Shown: in pieces, positions 1 through 9,473 of the stretch
How the letters are laid out: every line of letters starts with the position of its first letter
Numbering within the stretch: position 1 is the stretch's first letter
Source: Acytostelium subglobosum LB1
Taxonomy: Eukaryota > Evosea > Eumycetozoa > Acytosteliales > Acytosteliaceae
NCBI RefSeq assembly: GCF_000787575.1
Contig: NW_012236529.1
Coordinates: forward strand, 806,001 to 870,000
Reading direction: 5' to 3'
DNA: 64,000 nt
Translations under genes and position numbers: made by a program
Notes under the pieces: model-generated
Told to the model about the DNA's origin: nothing
The model's input: only the letters and a program-made list of their open reading frames with translations
The model's database searches: none

Positions 1-1182
1 GGTCTCCTTCTCTTTCTTCTGTTTGGCCTCCTTGGCCTTACGTCGCTCCTCCTGTCGCTCCTTGTCGCGCTGTCGCTGCTGCTCTTCCTCCTCGCGCTGC
101 CTCAGCTTCTCGCGTGCACGTTCCTTTTCTCGCTCGATCGCCTCCTTCTCCAGTTCCTTGGTGCGCTCTTTTGCCAACTGCTCCTCGATGATTGCCATTC
201 GCTCATCCTTCTTCTTGGCTTCGAGGCTGAGGGATGAGCCACCCCCTGAGCCCTTCTCCATCTTTGCAGTAATGCGCTTGGTGAGCTTCTTGATCTGGCT
301 GCCACCCTTGCCAATGAATGATGACATGTCCTTGTGCTCCTTGCTATCGCCCCCAATCGTTCGCTGTCTCGACAGACTGTGTGCGGGGCCGTGGGTCGCT
401 GGGGTGACGACGCCGTCCTCGGTGGATGCCGAGCTGCTTGTGTCTGTATCATTGAGCAGGACAATGTCGCGTATCCTTATGACCATGAGCACCTTGAGTT
501 CGGACGTTGTCTTTTCCATCGGCATCCACTGATCGATTGTGTAGCTGTCTATGAGTGAACCAGTTGCACTGCTCTCTGAAGAAGTGTCGGAGGAGTTGCC
601 TGCCGCGGCAGTGGTCGCTGTCGCCGAAGTGGGAGTTGGCGGAGCCAACTTGTTTGAGCTGGTGGCTGTGGTGATGGTCGATGCGCCATTGACTATGGGC
701 TTGTTGGACACCTGCAGGACATACTTGACGCTTCCAATATCAACGTTGTTGCCCAGGATGTTCTGACTGTGCACGGTGAACTCAATGTCATCGATCCTCG
801 ACGTGGTCGTGACAGTGAACTTCTCATTCCACAGCGGGTTGGCCGTCTTCTTCTGTGTCTTTGTCTTGAACTTCTTGCCATCAACCTTGAACTTTACAAA
901 CACGTCCTTCTCATTGATGTTGCGTCCCTGTATCTCCTCGACGTAGATAGTGGTCACGCGTGAGGCTGTGCCGCCTGCATGTATGTTTGGTGAATGATCA
1001 CCTGATGTAGTTGAGCCAACTTGTTGTTGTTGTTGTTGTTGTAGTTGTTGCTGTTCCAGTTGTCGTTGTTGTGATACTGCTAATGATGTTGATGTTAAAG
1101 TTGAAGATGAAGCAGTTGATGATGGTGACGATGATACTACATTGATCAATGTAGTAGTAGTAGGTTCCACTACTTCATTCAT
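1..1182 (-). CDS. C2-domain and coiled-coil protein (partial, C-terminus beyond window)
   Basis: The minus strand is open from an ATG at 1182 to the window edge, about 394 codons without a stop, so the protein is cut at its C-terminus. The first 70 residues are Ser/Thr- and Gln-rich. Residues about 75-165 look like a C2 domain: a beta-rich stretch with the motif TANPLWNEKFTV, typical of C2 strand 4. A low-complexity linker follows, then a Lys/Glu/Arg/Gln-rich segment up to the edge that should form a long charged coiled coil. C2 domains usually bind phospholipids, often with calcium, so a membrane-associated scaffold is the natural inference. The Asp residues of the calcium loops were not resolved. 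Orthology is not claimed. The start sits in AT-rich DNA with ATTAAG just before the ATG, as is usual here. Confidence 0.75.
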   Translation of the reverse strand, partial: MNEVVEPTTTTLINVVSSSPSSTASSSTLTSTSLAVSQQRQLEQQQLQQQQQQQVGSTTSGDHSPNIHAGGTASRVTTIYVEEIQGRNINEKDVFVKFKVDGKKFKTKTQKKTANPLWNEKFTVTTTSRIDDIEFTVHSQNILGNNVDIGSVKYVLQVSNKPIVNGASTITTATSSNKLAPPTPTSATATTAAAGNSSDTSSESSATGSLIDSYTIDQWMPMEKTTSELKVLMVIRIRDIVLLNDTDTSSSASTEDGVVTPATHGPAHSLSRQRTIGGDSKEHKDMSSFIGKGGSQIKKLTKRITAKMEKGSGGGSSLSLEAKKKDERMAIIEEQLAKERTKELEKEAIEREKERAREKLRQREEEEQQRQRDKERQEERRKAKEAKQKKEKET

Positions 1183-2078
1183 CTTAATAATCTCTCTTGT
1201 CTCTATCTCTGTTTCTCGAACTGTTATAATATTTGATTGATTGTACAATCGAATGAAGGGTAGGTTGTCTCTTCTTCTTAAGTTAACAGGACAATCAAGT
1301 GATCAATGAAAGTGATATGAGGTAAAGTGAGGTGAGTGAGTGACTGAGCAGCGATGCGCTGCTGTGGTTTGAATTTGTGTTCCGATCCTCAACAACAGCA
1401 ACACTACCAAACAAAGTTGTTGATATAAATGTGTATCTGTATATGTATCTGAATATATATATGTATGTATGTGTGTATATGTGTGTGTATGTTGCAGTGA
1501 ATAATGTGGTAAAGAATGATGGGGTGGACAAGTCGTTTTGATTGATTGACCATACATTACCCCAACACCACCCCACCAACAATTCAACTTTGCATTGTTG
1601 TTGATCTCCGATTCCCTTTTGCTTCTAAAACGAGATGGGTTGGTGATGGACATGTCCAAACTTAATTAATTTCCCTACTTTATATTTCATTGTTGTTAGG
1701 AATGATGACGATGATGAAGATCATGTTGATGTCTTGATGCTTCTCTAAATCGTCATTTCATTCAATGAACCATCATTCACCAAGTCCCAACCAACAACTC
1801 AATTAGTGGCTACTATAATACTGTTTACAGTTTGTTAGTTTTGGTTGTCTCGCAGTACATGTTTATTTTATATATCTACATCCAGGGTTTGGTCGCTGCT
1901 GCTGCCACATACACAAGCGATTGATTGACCTGCTGCTGCTTGCTTAGTTTGTTTGTTTGATAAAACGCGATCGTTTGTTTGTTTGGTTGTAAGATTGTTA
2001 GACTGATTGGTTGTGGCTGTGACAGTGACTGATGATGATGATGATAATGACTAAGGTATTATGTTGAGTTGAGATGAT
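1183..2078. other. Intergenic region, C2 gene promoter side
   Basis: About 900 bp between the start of the C2 gene and the 3' end of the Rpn11 gene; both lie on the minus strand. It is AT-rich with TG/TA microsatellite-like runs near 1435-1495 and ATGATG runs near 1700 and 2030. Overlapping minus-strand reading frames at 1295-1659 are Tyr/Thr/His/Ile repeats made by the microsatellite, and are not believed. No RNA gene was recognised. Confidence 0.5.
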
Positions 2079-3148
2079 TTAGAATGTAGTAGTGTCCAGC
2101 ATGACGGTCAACACTCTGACGACGTTGTGAGCCATCAAAGAATGTACATCGGAAACAAGATGCTTCTTGGCATCAAGCTTGCCCACAGTGTGGATATCCT
2201 TCTTCTCTGGATCGATCTTGTCCTCCTCTTGCAGCGCTTTGTGGTATGACTTGGTCAACTCCAACAGGTCCTATTGTGGTAGTACAAGATCAGTATGGAC
2301 TCGTACCAAGTTCAAACACCAAGGATACATACATTGAGCTTCTTCTCGTTGTTCTGGTTGTGGACATCAAACTTCTCGAGGTTAAGACCATCGGTCCACT
2401 TCTTCTTGTGAAGGTTCAGCAACATCTTCTCCTCCAGCTCGTTCTTGCTGTAGCTGATGGCGATTGAGTAGTAGCCACGGTTGAGTCCGTGGATCAGGGC
2501 CTGGATGGAGGCATCCTGCAGATGACCAATGTTGGATGTGATCTGTCTGGGCTCGACAGCTGGCGACGTCTTTATGGTTCTAAAGGCATCGACGACGACC
2601 TTTCCTCTGACAGACTGCAGTGGGTCGACGACCAAGGCCACGGCTCTCGACTGCAGCTGCTCAAAGCTCTGTTGAGTGTTGACGTCGACGGCCGACAACC
2701 AACAGCCAAAGCCTGGATGACTGTGATACCATCCAATAACAATCTCGTTTCTACCTGTTTGCTTGAGCATATCGAGCATCTTTGTTTGGAACACTGGGTC
2801 GATGGCCTCTACACTGACACTAGTACCGCTCTGTGGCATAGCAAACACATCAATAACTCTAATAGTATACTCATCAACGAATTCACCAAGCATCAAACCC
2901 ATAACCTCCAGTGGTACACCTGCTCTAGCTATATATTGATTGTTGACGATGATGTTTGTGAACATTGTTAGTGATTGATCAAACATACATTCACATGTCA
3001 ATCACATACCATGCTGTAACATCTTTAGCAATGCCAATGATGATATCTGAATTGTCTCTGCTGTATCTGGTAGATGGGTGGCATCTGTAACCTTCTCCAT
3101 TCCCATTCCATCTCTAGTGAGCATATTCATAAGGTTTGCTCTATTCAT
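2079..3148 (-). CDS. psmD14: 26S proteasome lid deubiquitinase Rpn11 (PSMD14), three exons
   Basis: Exons 3148-3010, 2928-2333 and 2270-2079 join in frame to 308 codons, matching the family length of about 310. Introns use GTATGT donors. The protein carries the JAMM metalloprotease motif: a Glu in GLMLGEF and the zinc-binding [14 protein letters not shown] block. Other family hallmarks are [18 protein letters not shown] and [12 protein letters not shown]. Rpn11 removes ubiquitin chains from substrates during degradation by the 26S proteasome, in cytosol and nucleus. Exon 1 gives the less conserved N-terminus ending in [11 protein letters not shown]; the splice then restores [11 protein letters not shown], the expected family sequence, which supports the first junction. 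The last exon gives [18 protein letters not shown] and a C-terminal Phe, as in relatives. All metal ligands are present, so it should be active. Confidence 0.96.
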
Positions 3149-3613
3149 TCTTTGTTTTCTTTCTTTATGTAATGTAATATAAATATGTATAAATATATAT
3201 ATGTTTGTACGAATATTATATGTATGTTTGTAATGTATTTGATAAATTGTGAGTGTGAATGATCAATTTAATTGATTGATGATCACTATGTGATGTTCAT
3301 CCACCCAAATTCGCAAAAACTTTCATAACTCCTCAAAAAGTGAAGTACGATTTGAAGTGTTTCCGGGTCCCTCTTTGAATAAAGTCCATTTGGTCTAACA
3401 ACAAATAAACAAGAAGTTATCTAATAATTGGAGTAGTGACACTCCAAGTATACTGACTCTCATCAATCACACTAAATTCCAAGTTTGGTAATCATTACCA
3501 AATCAAGTAGTTTGGTCTAAAGATGGTAATGATAACCCTGAATGATTGATTGACCCAGAGTGAGTGGTACCATACGTTACTTTACTTTAGTACTTGTTCT
3601 TGATGTAATTGTA
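3149..3613. other. Intergenic region with palindromes
   Basis: 465 bp upstream of the Rpn11 gene and downstream of the methyltransferase gene. The part near 3160-3240 is very AT-rich. A perfect 9-bp inverted repeat with a 1-bp centre lies at 3484-3502 and is listed separately. No coding sequence or RNA gene recognised. Confidence 0.5.
3484..3502. promoter_or_regulatory. Palindrome TTTGGTAAT-C-ATTACCAAA
   Basis: A perfect inverted repeat of 9 bp on each side of a single C. It lies about 340 bp upstream of the Rpn11 start codon and about 110 bp past the methyltransferase stop. A related half site, GGTAATGATAACC, follows within 40 bp. It could be a site for a dimeric DNA-binding protein or part of a 3'-end hairpin. 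The symmetry is seen directly; the function is inference. Confidence 0.4.
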
Positions 3614-5078
3614 CTACCGCAGCCTAACAATGATGTAGCATAGTAGTGTACCATCATCGCCTTGATTATCAATTAGTTGTTTGTGTACAATCTCCAAGTC
3701 ATGTCCTCCTTTGACATTCTCTTCAAACAATGCAATACCCTCGCGACAAGCTGGTAACACTAGTATTGCCGTACCACCTACATGTAGGTGTCGATGAATG
3801 ATTGATGGAAGGCGATTGGCTGCGCTCTGTGTGTATATAAGGTCCGATCCAATGATCCAATCAAACTCGCCCAGCTGGTGATCGTCATCGCTCCAGTCCA
3901 ACTTGCACACATCGATGTGGCCCAGATCCCTCTGCTCCTGTTGGAATCGTTGAACATTGAGTCCAATGTTTTCCAGAACATTGTCCACATAGTCCGTCAT
4001 CAGTATCTTGCGACAGTAGAGACTGGCAACGAGCCCGGTCAGTCCGCATCCGCTGCCCAGCTCGAGTACATTGGTGTTGCTCAGTCGCGATGCATTGGCA
4101 ATGATGATCTCGGCCAATGCCAATGACGAGTCCCATATCTTCCAGCCCAATCCAGCATCACCATAACAGAGTTGACTGATCTTTATCACGCGTGATCCAC
4201 TACCATTCAGTTTGTCAAAGACTACACTCTTCTCCTGATGGACCTTTGTGTTTCGTTTGTATAACTGCATCTGGTCCAATATCGAATGACCTGTACCCTT
4301 CACCGTCTCACTCCATTGATTTGCCATGACTAACTTGTTCATCAATGAATGTATTCCAAGTGATGTGAATGTAACATAATGATCATCTATCATTTGATTG
4401 ATTGATTTAGTGATTGAGTGAGTGAGTGGGATAGTTCCAGTATGATTGATTGAATGAATGAGTATGAATACATACATCTCAATGTAATAAAGAGATATAC
4501 AGCCTTTAGTATATGTATTAGGATGTTATCTTTTGATAATGATTGGTCATTGATCAAACTGATGAGGACACTATAGATGTGATCAATGATTGTGGCTACA
4601 TCCTCATTATTCGTTCTTCTAATTACTGTTTCAAGTAATGTCAAGTCCAATGAAACATGTTTATGTTGTGCATCACTCTCATCAACATCATCAACTTCAT
4701 CATATTGTTGTTGTTGTAGTTTGATCAAACTATCCTCAAGACTACACAACAACGTTGACTTTGTTTGATCGTCAAGTGGCGTATCGTTATCAATTTGATA
4801 ATGATGTGGTATTAGGTTATTAATTATATTTAACTGATGATGTTGATGTTCTATCATCTGCTATACATATAAATATATCTCTATCTGTATCTCTATCTGT
4901 ATCGGGTATTGATTGAATAGTGGTCCGCTGACTTGGACTTGCGAAGCCAAGACAATCATTTCTAACTTTGTTGTTGTCGACATCATACCACACATTTGCA
5001 GCAAAAGGTTGATTCTTTCATGCACCTTGTGGGGTATCTCGAGATACTTAGGACCAACTTCCAAGACCCCTGTCTCAT
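3614..5078 (-). CDS. Family-16 (METTL21/FAM86-type) protein methyltransferase, three exons
   Basis: Exons 5078-4989, 4860-4476 and 4386-3614 join in frame to about 415 residues. The last exon holds the catalytic domain: an SAM-binding motif VLELGSGCGLTGL, an acidic motif II region (KILMTDYVDNVLENI), and FDWIIGSDLIY, the usual post-motif of this seven-beta-strand family. Family members methylate lysines in proteins such as elongation factors and chaperones. The N-terminal exons are low in recognisable features. The first exon is the weakest part: it was chosen because its GTATGA donor and the TATAG acceptor remove an in-frame stop. The second junction (GTATGT to GATAG) is firmer. The substrate is unknown; an eEF2-lysine methyltransferase of the FAM86 type is possible because an N-terminal extension precedes the domain. 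Confidence 0.75.
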
Positions 5079-5155
5079 TTTAGATTGACCACTACACTCT
5101 GTACTCGTGTACATTATACAGATACTATCTCTATCACATACATACAAACAATACA

Positions 5156-7888
5156 ATGGCTGACTACCAAGGCAAGCTCTTTGTAACTGGTATGTAAACA
5201 TATAATTGATTGAATGAATGAATGAACGAGTTAAGACTAACAATCTTCCACAACATGTCATTGATCGATTGTAGTGCTACAGGCCCAGAACTTGGTTATT
5301 AAACAGGAGAAGTCAATGGCACAGGAATTGGCAGGTAGCTTGTTACAGGGTATACAAAAGATACAGGCATTCTCAAGTAGTAATGTGAAGAAGTTGGCAC
5401 CTATATTCACTGCACCAGGTGGTAGTGAGTCTACTACATCTGCCACACCAACAACACCAACAGTTGGTATAATGGTCAGTGCAGCATTCGAAGGTGGTCA
5501 TCCTGATGACACTGTATTCCGCACCACATTGTCTGGCAACTTGACCGAGCCCAAGTGGAACGAATCGCACACATTCAACGTGATCAATCCTTGCGCCACA
5601 ATGCGCTTCCAGATCATACTCAAGTCCGAGACGGAGGGCCAGGACTTTTTGATCGGCACATCGCTCATGTCCCTGATCGACGAGGCACATCTCTGGGGCC
5701 AGAAGCCAGTGGCCAAGTGGATCAACATCACCAAGAAGGTCGTGGCATCCACCACAGACGACTCATCATCATCGTCATACACGGACGACGAGATCGTCGG
5801 CAGGATAGAGCTGCAGTTGCAGTACAAGTACCGCAATGTATGGGACTGTGTCTATCATGGCAAGCTGTTGCTAGTCGAGAACAAGTACGAGGACGCGCTG
5901 GAGCAGCTGACAGAGGCGGTCGAGAACATGCCAACCAATCCCCAACTCTACACATTGATTGTCGACTGCCACATTGGTCTCAAGAACTATGGCAAGGCCA
6001 TCGAGAATGCCGCCAAGATCATCCAATATGATCACGGCTACACTGGTCTGCTTAAGGCGGCACGCGTCCTAATGATCGCCGGCCAACTTGAAAAGGCACA
6101 ATCATTCATCGACAAGGCCAAGACCAAGTCGGACAACAGCGAGGAGATATACAACTCCCAGATGGAGCTTAGCCACTTGTTCGAAGTGGACAACATCAAC
6201 AAGCTGGTCGATCAAGGCTCAGCAGACTTTGCCAAGGGTGACTATGTCGCCGCAGCGGCCTCCTTCACCAAGGCCATAGAGATCAATGCACATAGTCCAG
6301 TTCTATACGAGTTGCGAGCCATCTGCTATGTATGTGCCAAGAACAACGCGGCAGCAATAGTCGACACCAACAAGATATTGGAGATCGATCACAACTGGCC
6401 CAAGAAGAACAACACCATGAGTGGATACATGATGAAGGATGGTCAGATCAACGTAATGGCCAAGAAGCGATGGTTCGGGCTAAAGTCAATCTTTATGTTC
6501 TATTACAAAGACATCAACGTATGTATATATTCTGGAACCATTCCAGTGATGGTCATTCACTTACCCTACCCTTTGACCAGGAATTCAATCCACAAGGAGT
6601 GATCTGTTTGTATGACTTTGGATGCGCTCCCAAGCCCAATCAAAAGGAGAAGTTCCAGATCAAGACAAAGGACAGGGAATACTATCTGAGGGTGGACAGC
6701 AACAAGCCTCAGGAGTTTGATCAGTGGATCGCTGTGCTCACTAGGCTCTCTAGGACAAAGCCCAAGGTGCCCTCGTCAAGGGAGATCCAAGACGACATTA
6801 TCTGGCGCAATATATATCAAAAGAAGCAGGGCGCCAAGACATCGTTCATGTTGCCCGAGGTGATGATGCTGCCCGAGACCCTGTTTGTCGAGTCTGGTCG
6901 CTTCGCCTTCTCGATCGGTGACAAGATCAAAGCCAAGTTGTCATCGGTGGCACAGGCTGACTGCACCATCACTGGATGGCTCTACAAGATGGGCGCCGTC
7001 AACAAGGGCTGGCAGAAGCGATACTTTATGATCGCAAACAATCAACTGTATTATTGCAAGATTGCCTCGGGAGAGGAGAAGCAGCCGCTGATCACACCAA
7101 CGGGCATCTTGCCACTCGATGGCGCCAAGCTCGACGCCAGTCCATCGGCCGTTGCCAAGGCGCACGCGTTCATCATCATGACCAGTCTTCGCAGGAACTT
7201 CATCGTGGCTGCCGACTCTGATATGGACAAGGAGCGATGGCTGCGCGCCATAGTCCTTGCCAGTGGTGCTCCGTTGCCCGTGCAAGAGACCGACACTGTT
7301 GTAGTCAGCAGTGGAGGTGTTGGCGAGGAGGTACCAACATCAGACTCATTGTTCTCCAATCGAAACAAGAAGATCAAGTCACTGAGAGCGGTCCCCTCGG
7401 CAGATGATCAACTACAACAACAGCAACAGCAACAGCAACAATACAACAACAACTACAACAACAACAACCTACGAAGGATCAACACCAATGAGATGTCCGA
7501 CTCTGAGTCCAGGTACTTTGCCAAGTTTGGACTGAATGGAAACACACAGGCACACGCTATAGCTCAAGCAGCACCAATCATCAAGTCCAACAATCAATCA
7601 TACAACAACAACAATATTAGTGGATCACAATCAACACTACCATCAATGCCACCAACACAACAACAACCATTGCCATCATCATCATCTCCACACAACTCAT
7701 ACAGATCAATTGGAAGACCAGTGTCCTCTGAGATCCACAATGTACTCGATGATGACGACGATGATTACCACAACTCATCATCCAACGTCGGACTACTCAG
7801 TGGACATACCAAAGGCATCAACGACGATGTCGAGGAAGGAGGTGCCTCCAAGAGTAGACGATGCCAATGTGCCTGTACAATCCAATAA
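5156..7888 (+). CDS. C2-TPR-PH-PH signalling/scaffold protein, three exons
   Basis: Exons 5156-5189, 5275-6518 and 6581-7888 join in frame to 861 residues. Order of domains: C2 (about 1-140, with the typical EPKWNESHTF motif); helical repeats of TPR type (about 195-390, for example KYEDALEQLTEAVENMPTNP and GDYVAAAASFTKAIEINAHS); a first PH domain (about 393-485, its core split by intron 2); a second PH domain (about 553-655, starting GWLYKMGAVNKGWQKRYFMI); then a Gln/Asn- and Ser-rich tail. C2 and PH domains bind membrane lipids and TPRs bind proteins, so a membrane-recruited adaptor is inferred. The last four residues, CTIQ after CQCA, fit a prenylation CaaX box. The tiny first exon (MADYQGKLFVT) supplies the first C2 strand. 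No named orthologue is claimed. Confidence 0.88.
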
Positions 7889-8128
7889 ACTTAACAACCC
7901 TTGCTTGCCCTCACAACCATCACTCACTCGCTCGCTTCGAAGTTCATTCAAAGATTATTGAAACTATTATTTTTTAATTTTGTTTTGATTTTCGAACTTG
8001 GGTGCGGAGAGGGCGTCGAGTGTTCGTGCGACACACCTCCTGCGAGGCGAATAAGACTTGGCAGTTTGTGATGTGATCGCCCTTTTAGTCTGTCTATCCA
8101 TCCTACCCATACAAGAACCCACACAAAG

Positions 8129-9100
8129 ATGGCTGAACAAAGAGAAGTCGAGCTGTTCGGAAAATGGTAGGTCATCGATGATACATTAAGGATACACAGC
8201 GATACACATGACAGATGGATGGAAGAATGAATGAGTGGATGAGTGGATGATCATGTTGGAGACGAGGAGGATACGTCGAATGTGCGCGAGATAAGATACA
8301 GGAATTGGTCATGAACGTGATACTAACGTATCGCTCATTCAACAAACATATTCAAACAAAACAGGTCATACAGAGGAGTCATCTGCGCTGATATCTCTCT
8401 GCAGGACTACATGATGGTCAAGAAGGCCGCCTTCTTGCCACACACCTCTGGACGTTACAACAAGGTCCGCTTCAGAAAGGCTCAGTGCCCAATCGTTGAG
8501 CGTCTTGCTAACTCCATGATGATGTTCGGTCGTAACGCCGGTAAGAAGGTCATGGCTGTCCGCATCATCGAGAAGGCCTTCGAGGTCATCTTCCTCTTGA
8601 CCGACAAGAACCCAATCCAAGTATGTAACAACACTCATCATCATTCGTTCATTCATTCAGTCGATCAAAGCATGGATAATACAACAACAGGAAGACAAAC
8701 AGGATCGATCGAACGAGCGAGACATCAACATCATGAATGAATGAATGAACAGCTAAGACATCACATCTCGATCAATCACTCACATCTCAATCAATCATTC
8801 AATTCGATTAATTAGGTTTTGGTTGATGCCATCGCCAACTCTGGTCCACGTGAGGACTCCACCAGAATCGGTTCTGCTGGTACCGTCAGAAGACAGGCTG
8901 TTGATGTCTCTCCAATGAGACGTGTCAACAACGCTATCTACCTGCTCACCCAGGGTGTCCGTTCCTCTGCCTTCAGAAACATTAAGACCGTCTCTGAGTG
9001 TCTCGCTGACGAGCTCATCAACGCCGCCAAGGGTTCGCCAAACAGCTATGCCATCAAGCAGAAGGATGCTTTGGAGCGTACTGCCAAGTCCCACAGATAA
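8129..9100 (+). CDS. rps5: 40S ribosomal protein S5 (uS7), three exons
   Basis: Exons 8129-8166, 8365-8620 and 8816-9100 join to 192 residues, the expected length for eukaryotic uS7. Motifs include [52 protein letters not shown] and the C-terminal [10 protein letters not shown], all family signatures. The protein binds 18S rRNA in the head of the small subunit near the mRNA exit. The donor GTAGGT of intron 1 splits the Trp codon of FGKW; intron 2 lies inside NPIQVLVDAI and its removal restores the conserved text exactly. Codon use is noticeably biased to C-ending and preferred codons, as expected for a highly expressed gene. The upstream 240 bp (7889-8128) is less AT-rich than other spacers and probably holds the promoter. 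Confidence 0.97.
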
Positions 9101-9473
9101 GCATTGTATTTGTTAAACAAATTGGGTGTCATCTCCTCCCTCACAGCAGCTGCATCATCTTTGAACAAATAAACTATCTCTCTAGCAACCAAATCAATCA
9201 ATCCCTAGGGGATACCAATCATTCATTAGCTGTTGACCACTACGCCGACCATGGAGTGTGATTGCCACCATCCAAGTTTTTTCTTGTTTCCAGTTCATCT
9301 GGAACCCACCCACATGATCACTTCATAATCATGATCATTCTTTGTTATAACAATGATGGAGAATGTACATAGTCTCAATCAATCAATAATCAATCATCAA
9401 CTTTTACCAACCATACTGGAACCATCCCAACCCATCAATCAATCTCTATCGCCAATCAATCAATCAACCAAGG
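9101..9473. other. Intergenic region
   Basis: 373 bp between rps5 and the first ankyrin-like gene. It includes an early AATAAA at about 9167, a plausible rps5 polyadenylation signal, and TCAATCAATC runs at 9370-9470 just before the next start codon, which may be 5' UTR. Nothing else recognised. Confidence 0.45.

Noticed and set aside
1295-1659. Two overlapping minus-strand frames of 95 and 118 codons
   Set aside because: The text is Tyr/Thr/His/Ile repeats produced by a TG/TA microsatellite; no start context or splice logic.
3878-4136. Frames antisense to and overlapping the methyltransferase exon
   Set aside because: Shadows of a real coding exon with its SAM-binding motif on the minus strand.
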